A DNA stretch of 7,070 bases from Planctomycetota bacterium. GTDB lineage: Bacteria; Planctomycetota; Brocadiia; SM23-32. A program made the position numbers and the translations under genes. The stretch spans positions 1-7,070 of the forward strand of contig JAUVVP010000094.1 of the NCBI GenBank assembly GCA_030604585.1. The letters run 5' to 3'. The notes below the pieces were generated by a model. The model did no database searches, was not told the DNA's origin, and saw nothing but the letters and a program-made list of their open reading frames with translations. Below, piece by piece: positions 1 to 5,975 of this stretch. Every line of letters begins with the position of its first letter. Position 1 is the stretch's first letter.

Positions 1-122
1 CCGAGCCGGCGCCAGCAGTTCCGACGCCGGCCGCTCAGCCGTCCGGCGAGCAACAGGCGGAGCAGCAAGCCGTACGGCCGCAGCAGCCATCGCCGCCGGG
101 CACTGGCGCTACCGACACATGA
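1..122 (+). CDS. 3' end of an unidentified gene with a Pro/Ala/Gln-rich tail (partial)
   Basis: The frame beginning at base 3 is open from the window edge to a TGA at 120-122 and gives 39 residues. They are dominated by Pro, Ala and Gln, starting EPAPAVPTPAAQ and ending PSPPGTGATDT. Such low-complexity tails are common at the C-terminus of secreted or envelope proteins in planctomycete-like genomes, but the tail says nothing about function. The other two plus frames are also open here, as expected in GC-rich DNA. I chose this one because its amino-acid composition is protein-like and because its stop is followed by a hairpin and then by a convergent gene. No domain is visible and the identity is unknown. 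It could also be non-coding. Confidence 0.45.
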   Translation, partial: EPAPAVPTPAAQPSGEQQAEQQAVRPQQPSPPGTGATDT

Positions 123-128
123 CCTTGC

Positions 129-152
129 CTCGCCCTTATCCCCTCAGGCGAG
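129..152. terminator. Possible hairpin terminator between convergent genes
   Basis: CTCGCC (129-134) pairs perfectly with GGCGAG (147-152) around a 12-base loop. It sits between the stop at 122 on the plus strand and the stop at 195 on the minus strand, where it could serve both. There is no T tract on either side and the stem is short, so this is only a candidate. Confidence 0.22.
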
Positions 153-194
153 CTTAGAGCGGCAGGTCCGCCCACGGAGCAAGGTGCATCGCCC

Positions 195-497
195 CTAATC
201 GGCCTCCTTCCTGCGGCGGCGGCGGGCGTAGAGGCCGCCGAATCCAAGGCCCAGGAGCGCCAGGATGCAACTGGCCGGCTCCGGCGTCCCCACCGCATAC
301 TTCAGGTCGCCGGTCGTGGCGTCGCAGTAGCTGATGTGCGGGCGGCCACTGGCGTCCAGGGCCAGGGACGTGTACTCGCCCACGTCCTGCCAGCTGTTGA
401 CCGTAGAGACGTCCCAGCTCAGTTCTGCTCGGGCGGGGGCCGCAAGGCAGACCAGCAAGGTCAATACTATCACCATCAACTCGGGCAAGCGCTTCAT
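195..497 (-). CDS. Small secreted PEP-CTERM sorting-domain protein with one repeat unit
   Basis: This is a 100-residue exported protein. Residues 1-24 form a signal peptide: basic MKR, a hydrophobic core, then a likely cut after APARA. Residues 27-68 are one copy of a beta-rich unit containing [17 protein letters not shown] and ending DLKYA. In larger proteins I know, this unit is repeated many times, probably as a propeller- or filament-like fold. The C-terminus is a textbook PEP-CTERM tail: TPEPAS at 71-76, a hydrophobic stretch at about 77-90, then RRRRRK at 92-97. That tail is recognised by exosortase, which cleaves it and delivers the protein to the cell surface or exopolysaccharide. No exosortase gene lies in this window. 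The ATG at 497 is preferred over an upstream GTG at 536, because it has a strong Shine-Dalgarno site and leaves a normal signal peptide. The mature function is unknown. Confidence 0.85.
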   Translation of the reverse strand: MKRLPELMVIVLTLLVCLAAPARAELSWDVSTVNSWQDVGEYTSLALDASGRPHISYCDATTGDLKYAVGTPEPASCILALLGLGFGGLYARRRRRKEAD

Positions 498-500
498 TGC

Positions 501-510
501 GTCACCTCCT
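501..510 (-). promoter_or_regulatory. Near-perfect Shine-Dalgarno site for the PEP-CTERM gene
   Basis: On the minus strand this reads AGGAGGTGAC, complementary to the anti-Shine-Dalgarno end of 16S rRNA over at least nine bases, and it lies three bases before the ATG at 497 (about seven from the GGAGG core). It decides the start of the PEP-CTERM gene. It is by far the strongest ribosome binding site in the window, which suggests high translation. Confidence 0.8.
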
Positions 511-1024
511 GTCAGCAAGCGGTCTAGTCGCACCATAGCGTTCTGCTACGTTACGACCGGATACCGCGTGGGTATTACATCCCTGCCACCTCCGCTTGGC
601 TACCCCTTTTCCCATGCAGGCAGCCTCACGCGGGACATCGTAATTGCGCGGCTGGGTGGATTGGCACTGGGAAGGCGGTCCGGCTCCCTCCCAGGGGGTG
701 TGCGGCGAGTAGCACCGGCCGAGGGCTCCTGGCAAGGGCAGCGCACCCACAACCCTCATCCGCGCATCCGGCAGCCGCAACGCTTCGAAGGTCAGCGAAT
801 CGAGAGAGGCGCTGCCCAAAACGCCCGGCGACGGGGCACACTAAACGGACACAGAGCCGCTTCTAATATGCAAAATCTGTTCTGCAACGGCTCCATCCGG
901 GTGCAATTCATTGGATGGCGTAAGGCGGTTATACGAAAGCGGTTACGACCCATGCGTCCACAGACCTGTACGTGACCGCCGCCTTGAGCCGGCAGGGCGT
1001 GTTGAAGACAGTGGACAATCGGCC

Positions 1025-1042
1025 GAATCGTGTTGTCGATTC
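1025..1042. repeat. Short perfect palindrome, possible operator or hairpin
   Basis: GAATCG (1025-1030) and CGATTC (1037-1042) are perfect inverted repeats separated by six bases. An overlapping alternative pairing joins GTGTTG (1030-1035) with CAACAC (1044-1049). GTGTTGA at 1000-1006 could also pair with TCAACAC at 1043-1049. The mutually exclusive pairings could mark an operator or an RNA switch, or could be chance. Confidence 0.3.
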
Positions 1043-1212
1043 TCAACACCGGGCAATCTGCCGCGCCTTCAGCTCCGCGCGGTCAGCCGGACGCCCGATC
1101 ATGCGGTCCCAGATCGCCCAGACGGGCAAAGCAACGTGCCGGCCCCAAGGCGAATCCAATCCGCCCGAGCCCCAGGTACCACGGCCCGCAGGCCCCGACC
1201 CGCCGAGCGCTT

Positions 1213-1239
1213 TTGAACTCGCCGCCTGCGCCGTATAAT
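1213..1239 (+). promoter_or_regulatory. Sigma-70-type promoter of the HIT gene
   Basis: A perfect -10 box TATAAT lies at 1234-1239. A -35-like TTGAAC lies at 1213-1218, with a 15-base spacer that is two short of ideal. Transcription would start near 1246 and leave a leader of about 40 bases before the HIT start codon. The perfect -10 in GC-rich DNA at the right distance from a gene is the main argument; the -35 assignment is weaker. Confidence 0.55.
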
Positions 1240-1286
1240 GTAACCAGCCGATGGCACAGCGCTGAACCGACGGGAGGGCAGGGGCT

Positions 1287-1697
1287 ATGGCGGAGTGCGT
1301 TTTCTGCGACATAATTGCGGGCAACATACCGGCGGCGAAACTGATCGAGACGGACAAGGTCCTCAGCTTCCTGGACATCAGTCCGGTCAATCCGGGCCAT
1401 GCACTGGTGGTGCCGAAACGGCACGTGGCCAGTTTGCTGGACCTGACGCAGGATGAGCTGCACGTGGCGATCTTCATCGCCAAACGGGTGGCCGGCGCCG
1501 TGCTGGAGGCCACCGGCAGCGCAGCCTTCAACATCCTTCAGAACGATGGCCAGGCCGCCGGACAGCTCATAGACCACGTTCACTTCCACGTGATCCCCCG
1601 CAGCCCGGATGACGGATTCTCGTTCGGCTGGCGCCAGCTCAACTACGAGGAGGGGACGCTGCAATCCCTTCAGCGGGCGATCCAGCAGAACCTTTAG
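1287..1697 (+). CDS. HIT-family nucleotide hydrolase (HINT-like)
   Basis: This 136-residue protein is full length for the histidine-triad family, which hydrolyses nucleoside phosphoramidates, adenylylated amino acids or dinucleoside polyphosphates in the cytoplasm. The diagnostic triad is H97-V-H99-F-H101-V-I-P, in which the middle His (H99) is the nucleophile that becomes nucleotidylated. The N-terminus has the usual CVFCDII; C4 and C7, with later His residues, form the zinc site seen in many bacterial HIT proteins. Other family landmarks are SFLDISPVNPGHALVVPKRH (27-46) and FNILQNDGQAAGQ (81-93). A GGGAGGG ribosome site at 1272-1278 lies eight bases before the ATG, and a TATAAT promoter lies upstream. 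The large secreted gene begins 37 bases downstream, so they may share a transcript, although a GC-rich hairpin separates them. The exact substrate cannot be told from sequence. Confidence 0.95.
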   Translation: MAECVFCDIIAGNIPAAKLIETDKVLSFLDISPVNPGHALVVPKRHVASLLDLTQDELHVAIFIAKRVAGAVLEATGSAAFNILQNDGQAAGQLIDHVHFHVIPRSPDDGFSFGWRQLNYEEGTLQSLQRAIQQNL

Positions 1698-1700
1698 AGC

Positions 1701-1715
1701 CGGCCCGGGGGGCCG
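1701..1715 (+). terminator. GC-only hairpin between HIT gene and large secreted gene
   Basis: CGGCCC (1701-1706) pairs with GGGCCG (1710-1715) around a three-base loop, starting four bases after the HIT stop codon. No T tract follows, so it is either a weak terminator or a structure that protects the upstream mRNA. It lies 19 bases before the next start codon, where it could also hinder ribosome loading. Confidence 0.3.
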
Positions 1716-1734
1716 CCTCCGGCGAGTTCACACC

Positions 1735-4700
1735 ATGCCCTTTGCACAGACCAGCGGTCCGCAGAACGCGCTTGCGACAGTGACGGCCCTTGCGCTCCTC
1801 TGCTGCGCGCCCCTTAGCGCAGCGGTGCAGGTCCGCGAGGAGCAGAGGGCCGGCCGCACCGTGTACGCCATCAGCAACAGCCACCTGCGCGCCGTGGTGG
1901 ATCCGGCCGATGGCGGCTCGGTGAGCCTGTCGGACGCGGCGGGCCCGTCCGATGAGAGCTGGGCGACCGCGGTCCTGGTGAGCGACCGGTTCCAGGGGCG
2001 GCCGTGCGCTTACCGGATGGAGGACAGGACCCTGTCCGAGTCCGTGGTGGCGCTCACCTTGACCTGGAAGCACAGGTCGGGCTTTGAGGTCGAGAAGACG
2101 GTCTCGCTGCTTGAGGGGCAGCAGGTCGTGCGCGTCAACTACGGGATCGAGAACGGTTCGCACAGCAACGAACGCCTGCACCCGACCTTCCGCTTCGAGG
2201 CGAGCGGCGGCTCGCAGTGGGAAACGCGCGTGCGTCACGAGTCCGGCCTGGCACGGTCCTCCGGCAGCTCCCTGGCGCGAGAGGGCGGGCTGGTGCTCGA
2301 CTACGTGAGCTGGTTCAGCGCTGCGGACCCGACCGGGCGGGGCTTTGCGACGCTCGCGAGCAACGGCGCCCTGGGCGAGCTGCTTCTGTGGGGTCCTCGT
2401 GCCACCGGGGCCATTGAGATGCAAGGGACAACCGTGCTGGTCCCGGCCGGGCGTTCCCTGACGGCGCAGTTCGTGCTCGCACCATTCCGGGACCTGGGGC
2501 CGCTGGTGAACGCGACGGAGCAGCTTCTGTGCTCGATGGACGTCGAGTGGGCCGGGCAGACGTCGCGCTTCAACCTGCGGATGATGCCGCTGAGCGACCT
2601 GGGCGCGGGCGTCACGTCCCTGCGGCTGGTCGGCGTCGAAGGCGCCCTTGCAGAGAGCATTGGGGGTAGCTCGGCCCGGCTCACGTGCGGCAAGGCGGTC
2701 GCATTCCCTTTCTACTGCCGGCTGCCCGAGCCCGGCACATACCGCACCGAACTGCTCGTGCCCGGACTCAAGCAGCCCGTGACGCTTGGCGAGTGCTCGC
2801 GGCATGAAGATGTGCTGCGTTTATCGCCGGTCGCCGAACCGCCCTTTGGGCAGATGACGTTCGGGGAGGTGGAGGGATGGCTGCCGGCCGAGCCGCCTGA
2901 GAACGGGGCGGGGACGCCTCCGACGGGGTTCTTCGGTGCGCGCGGGGAGCCGCTTGAGAGGCTGCGCGTTGACGTGGGGGTCGGCGAGATGGAGGCGCTC
3001 GTGATCGGGCTGCGTGCCGACGATACGGCCGGCTCGGCGGCCGAGGTGAGACTGACGGACCTGGTCACCGCTCGAGGGGCACGCAGGCTTCCGGCCTCGT
3101 CGGTGCAGTTGTTCCGCATTCTGGGTCCCCAGGGACGTGCCACGGCGAGCATCCCCGGGCTCGTGGTGCCCATAGGGGGACCGCCCTGGAAGTTCCGCAG
3201 GCTGGCCGGCATGCGTCTGCGCGTGCCGGAGGTGGGGCCGGGCTCGTACCTGGGCACAATCCAACTGGCCGGCCCCCGGCGCAGCGCGTCCATGCCCATG
3301 CAGGTAAGAGTCTGGCCCGTGCGGCGGCCCCGGCCCGGCCTGGTGAGGCTGCACGTAAACGACCTGCCCTGCAACGTGCTGGCCGACGTCAGCTCCTATG
3401 CACCGCCGTGGGAGAGCCTGCGTCAGCACGAGGTCAGCAACGCCACCGTGGAGGCCTACAGCCTCCTGCGTGCGGAGGGCGTGAAGGCGCGAACCGGCCC
3501 GGGCAGTTGGGTCCCATTGCGAGAATGGCTCAAGGGCCGAGACCAGGCGGCAGGGAAGGCAGGCCTGCCCGCGCTGGACTTCACAGCGACCAACGGGTGC
3601 CTCGAACGCATTTTGCTCAGCGGGATGACCGACCTGACCGTGTGCGGCGATGTTTCCCTCGACGGCCTGGCGGTTCCCGGTGCGCCGGCCGGGGAACGAT
3701 CTGCCCTAACGGAGTGGTTCTGGCGCGAGTTCGCGACCCATCTGCGGACGAAGGGGTTCGGCAACCCGTACTTCATGGGCAGGGCGGCCTCCGGCGCAGC
3801 GGCCCTGGACGAGGAGTGGTTTGCCGCCGCGCGACTGCTGCGGGCTGCGGGATGGTCCGTCTGCGGACCGTACGAGCTGAGCGCCGCCAACGATGAGGTG
3901 CTCCAGCGCCTGGCTGCGCTGAGTCGTCTGCTGGTCTTCCGCTACGATGCGTCCGCCGACCTGGAAGCCATTCGCAAGATGCTCCCCGAAGGCACGGCAG
4001 TCGGCGTTTGGGTCTCGGGACTGCCCGCCAACTTCACGGCCCGACGAGCGCGGCAGTATGCACACGAGCTGGCCCGGGGCGGGGCCGACCTGATCGCGTT
4101 CGGCTCGGTCCTGCCGCCGCATGGGGCCAGCGGAGCCGGACCGGCCGGCGGGCGGGCACAGCCAATCGTGGGGACGGTGCGCGACCTCAACAGCCTTGCC
4201 TGGGAGGGCGTTCGAGACGGACTGGACGAGGTGAACTACCTGCGGATGCTCGACTGGTATCGGGAAGCGGCGGGGCGGGCGCCCCCGTCCGACGCAAGCT
4301 CCAGGGCCGGCCGGATACCGTCAAAGCGAGCGCTCCTTGAGCGGTTCGCCGACCTGGCCGAGGGCGACACGCCCGACGTCGTCAGCCTCTACTGGAACGA
4401 CCTCCTGTTGGTGGACAACGGGCGCCCGAGGGCCGTCATTGCGATTGATCCCGACTACTCCGACCAGCAGCCCCAGGCCGAGATGCTCAAGGAGATCATC
4501 AGGTTCGAGTGCGGCGTGGCCCTGCCGATCCTGCGCCTACAGGCCGCGCCGCCCGTCGCGCCGGCGCCCATCGTTCTGCTGTGCGGTTCGCCGGGCACGA
4601 ACTCCCTGCTGAGGCAACTGGCGTCGGGCCGGGCTGACCTGGCCTGGCGCCTGGAGAAGAACGGACACATGTTCGCGGAGTTCGAACGCGGCGGCGCCAT

Positions 4701-4800
4701 CTATCTGGCCGTCATGGCGGCAGAGCCGGCCCAGTGGGGACGCCCGGTCATGGACTTCAAGATGCTGCTGCGCCGCGAAGGGGGTTGGGTGCTGCGCTGA
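1735..4800 (+). CDS. Large secreted glycoside-hydrolase-like protein (DUF4091/GH123-type barrel)
   Basis: This 1021-residue protein is probably exported: residues 12-30 form a hydrophobic segment ending PLSAA, although the n-region MPFAQTSGPQN lacks a basic residue. About 31-260 looks like an all-beta, mutarotase-like sandwich. About 410-530 looks like the beta domain that precedes DUF4091/GH123 barrels, with TDLVTARGARRLPASSVQLF (441-460) and a GSYLGTIQL strand. About 535-845 would be the barrel; its end VRDLNSLAWEGVRDGLDEVNYL (815-836) matches the family hallmark Arg...Leu-Arg-(Glu/Asp)-Gly-Ile-Glu-Asp-Tyr-Glu-Tyr-Leu. About 880-1021 resembles the alpha/beta domain that precedes GH67/GH20 barrels. 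The strand after which the family normally has Asp-Glu-Pro reads NPYFMGRAASG (677-687), so the catalytic acids may be missing. The ATG at 1735 was chosen because an in-frame ATG at 1609 would overlap the HIT gene by 89 bases. There is no clear ribosome site. Family placement is by eye; activity on sugars is inferred and uncertain. Confidence 0.65.
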   Translation: MPFAQTSGPQNALATVTALALLCCAPLSAAVQVREEQRAGRTVYAISNSHLRAVVDPADGGSVSLSDAAGPSDESWATAVLVSDRFQGRPCAYRMEDRTLSESVVALTLTWKHRSGFEVEKTVSLLEGQQVVRVNYGIENGSHSNERLHPTFRFEASGGSQWETRVRHESGLARSSGSSLAREGGLVLDYVSWFSAADPTGRGFATLASNGALGELLLWGPRATGAIEMQGTTVLVPAGRSLTAQFVLAPFRDLGPLVNATEQLLCSMDVEWAGQTSRFNLRMMPLSDLGAGVTSLRLVGVEGALAESIGGSSARLTCGKAVAFPFYCRLPEPGTYRTELLVPGLKQPVTLGECSRHEDVLRLSPVAEPPFGQMTFGEVEGWLPAEPPENGAGTPPTGFFGARGEPLERLRVDVGVGEMEALVIGLRADDTAGSAAEVRLTDLVTARGARRLPASSVQLFRILGPQGRATASIPGLVVPIGGPPWKFRRLAGMRLRVPEVGPGSYLGTIQLAGPRRSASMPMQVRVWPVRRPRPGLVRLHVNDLPCNVLADVSSYAPPWESLRQHEVSNATVEAYSLLRAEGVKARTGPGSWVPLREWLKGRDQAAGKAGLPALDFTATNGCLERILLSGMTDLTVCGDVSLDGLAVPGAPAGERSALTEWFWREFATHLRTKGFGNPYFMGRAASGAAALDEEWFAAARLLRAAGWSVCGPYELSAANDEVLQRLAALSRLLVFRYDASADLEAIRKMLPEGTAVGVWVSGLPANFTARRARQYAHELARGGADLIAFGSVLPPHGASGAGPAGGRAQPIVGTVRDLNSLAWEGVRDGLDEVNYLRMLDWYREAAGRAPPSDASSRAGRIPSKRALLERFADLAEGDTPDVVSLYWNDLLLVDNGRPRAVIAIDPDYSDQQPQAEMLKEIIRFECGVALPILRLQAAPPVAPAPIVLLCGSPGTNSLLRQLASGRADLAWRLEKNGHMFAEFERGGAIYLAVMAAEPAQWGRPVMDFKMLLRREGGWVLR

Positions 4801-4810
4801 CTGCCGCAAC

Positions 4811-4836
4811 GCTTCGCAACCGCTGAGTCGCGAAGC
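4811..4836 (+). terminator. Hairpin after the large secreted gene
   Basis: GCTTCGC (4811-4817) pairs perfectly with GCGAAGC (4830-4836) around a 12-base loop, beginning ten bases after the stop codon at 4800. No T tract follows. It could partly end transcription before trxB or stabilise the upstream message. Confidence 0.33.
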
Positions 4837-4908
4837 CAGGCTCGAAGAGCTGTATGAGGCCGTTCTCATGCAAGAGGACTGAGCGCACCTGCCAAGAAGG
4901 GCCGAACG

Positions 4909-5835
4909 ATGCAAAATGAAAGGGACGTGGTCATCATCGGCGCCGGACCCGCCGGGCTCGGTGCAGCGGTTTACACCGGCCGTGCGCTGATGAGGACGAC
5001 CGTGCTGGAGAAGCTGATCGTCGGCGGCCAGATCATCGAAGCCTATGACGTTGACAACTACCCGGGCTTTCCGGACGGCGTGACCGGCCCGGACCTGATC
5101 GACAGGATGGTGACGCACGCCAAGAAGTTCGACGTGGAGATCGTCAACTCCGGCGCGAACGACGTCGTGGCCGAGGGCGTCCTGAAGCGCGTGCTGACCG
5201 ACGACGGCGAGTACGTCGCGCCCATCATCATCATCGCCTCCGGAGCGCGCCACAGGAAGCTCGGCGTGCCGGGCGAGAAAGAACTGGCAGGGAAGGGCGT
5301 CAGCTACTGCGCCACATGTGACGGCCCGTTCTTCCGGGACAAGCCGGTGGCGGTCGTCGGCGGCGGCGACGCCGCCCTGACAGAGGCGGTCTTCCTGACG
5401 CGATTCGCTTCGGAAGTGAAACTCATCCACCGCCGACAGGGGTTCCGCGGCCGCGCCGCGCACGTGCAGGAGGCGCGGGACAACGAAAAGATGGAGTTCG
5501 TCCTGGACGCCGTCGTCACCCAGATACACGGAAAGGAGCACGTCGAGGGCGTCACTATCCGCAACGTGAAGACCGATGACGAATCCCCCCTGAACTGCGA
5601 CGGCGTCTTCATACTCATCGGCCACGACCCGAACACCGAGTACCTGGCCAACCTGCTGCCCGACTACGCGGGCGGGGTCATCCCCGTGGACTACAACATG
5701 GAAACGGACGTGAAAGGAGTCTACGCCGTGGGCGACGTGCGGCAGGGCTCCTATCGCCAGGTGGGGACGGCCATCGGCGAGGCCATCGTAGCCGCCATGC
5801 ACGCCGAGGTGCGCATCAAAGATCTGACCGGGTAG
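4909..5835 (+). CDS. trxB: Thioredoxin reductase (NADPH)
   Basis: This 308-residue cytoplasmic flavoenzyme passes electrons from NADPH through FAD and an active-site disulfide to thioredoxin, and so supports ribonucleotide reductase and thiol repair. All landmarks are present and in order: FAD-binding GAGPAG (11-16), GGQ (39-41), the redox pair C134-A-T-C137 followed by DG, the NADPH-binding GGGDAA (151-156; GGGNSA is more usual), HRRQGFR (174-180) whose two Arg bind the 2'-phosphate and point to NADPH over NADH, and the FAD-closing YAVGDVR (272-278) followed by RQV. Length is normal for the low-molecular-weight bacterial type. AAGAAGG (4894-4900) lies eight bases before the ATG and is an acceptable ribosome site. 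The gene is 108 bases after the large secreted gene; no strong promoter is visible between them. No thioredoxin gene lies in the window. A ferredoxin- or flavodoxin-linked paralogue is less likely because of HRR. Confidence 0.95.
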   Translation: MQNERDVVIIGAGPAGLGAAVYTGRALMRTTVLEKLIVGGQIIEAYDVDNYPGFPDGVTGPDLIDRMVTHAKKFDVEIVNSGANDVVAEGVLKRVLTDDGEYVAPIIIIASGARHRKLGVPGEKELAGKGVSYCATCDGPFFRDKPVAVVGGGDAALTEAVFLTRFASEVKLIHRRQGFRGRAAHVQEARDNEKMEFVLDAVVTQIHGKEHVEGVTIRNVKTDDESPLNCDGVFILIGHDPNTEYLANLLPDYAGGVIPVDYNMETDVKGVYAVGDVRQGSYRQVGTAIGEAIVAAMHAEVRIKDLTG

Positions 5836-5856
5836 GGGGGGGCTAAGCGACTCCAG

Positions 5857-5966
5857 CAGAAAGCAATCACCGCAGAGCACGCCGAGAGCGCTGAGACGAA
5901 AAAGCTCCGTCTGACATCTCTCCCGGCTGGTCTCCGCGCGCCCGGCGTGCTCTGCGGTTCATTCTG
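5857..5966. repeat. Long inverted repeat with 9-base periodicity, probable dispersed palindromic element
   Basis: The left arm 5869-5897 pairs with 5930-5958 at 26 of 29 positions, and the outer 16 base pairs (5869-5884 with 5943-5958) are perfect. Mismatches fall at 5885/5942, 5887/5940 and 5892/5935. A further five pairs, CAGAA (5857-5861) with TTCTG (5962-5966), lie outside an internal loop. The left arm is built of three 9-base units, CGCAGAGCA, CGCCGAGAG and CGCTGAGAC (5871-5897), consensus CGCNGAGNN. From general knowledge, ACCRCAGAG-type periodic palindromes are scattered between genes in many unrelated bacteria. Here it fills the gap between two convergent genes and may end transcription from both sides. 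No transposase is nearby. Confidence 0.8.
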
Positions 5967-5975
5967 TTGGGGGCC

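Larger units (their letters stand above)
511..1271. other. Long gene-poor spacer between divergent genes
   Basis: This stretch lies between the PEP-CTERM gene, transcribed leftward, and the HIT gene, transcribed rightward. Open frames cross it on both strands, but they have no good ribosome site, no recognisable domain and an Arg/Pro/Ser-rich composition typical of chance reading in GC-rich DNA. Visible structure: a perfect 6-bp hairpin CCATCC/GGATGG at 893-898 and 913-918; an imperfect tandem pair at 922-935 and 936-949 sharing GCGGTTA; a palindrome at 1025-1042; and a promoter near the right end. The part around 860-945 is clearly richer in A and T than the genes on either side. No tRNA, tmRNA, RNase P or SRP RNA signature was recognised. 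It may hold an unrecognised small RNA, a decayed gene, or promoters for both flanking genes. Confidence 0.5.

Noticed and set aside
502..819. Minus-strand open frame of 105 codons upstream of the PEP-CTERM gene
   Set aside because: Its start has part of a protein-like look (DSLTFEALRLPDARMRVVG), but no domain or ribosome site is visible and it runs into the ribosome site of the PEP-CTERM gene. Not strong enough to call.
922..949. Imperfect tandem repeat sharing GCGGTTA, considered as a CRISPR or integron attC fragment
   Set aside because: There are only two short units with no spacer pattern, and none of the paired attC core sites is present.
334..975. Plus-strand open frame of 213 codons across the PEP-CTERM gene and the spacer
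   Set aside because: Its first part is the antisense of a well-supported gene, there is no ribosome site, and the composition (Arg, Ser, Pro, Gly) is what chance gives in GC-rich DNA.
1639..2805. Minus-strand open frame of 388 codons
   Set aside because: It is fully antisense to the HIT 3' end and the large secreted gene; its His/Arg/Gln-rich composition is typical of a shadow frame.
4537..5880. Minus-strand open frame of 447 codons
   Set aside because: It is antisense to trxB, which has every family motif; the His/Asp/Val-rich translation is a mirror artefact of trxB codon use.
5869..5897. The 9-base units considered as a CRISPR-like or VNTR array
   Set aside because: The units are directly adjacent, too short and only three in number, and they form the arm of a palindrome, so a dispersed hairpin element is the better reading.
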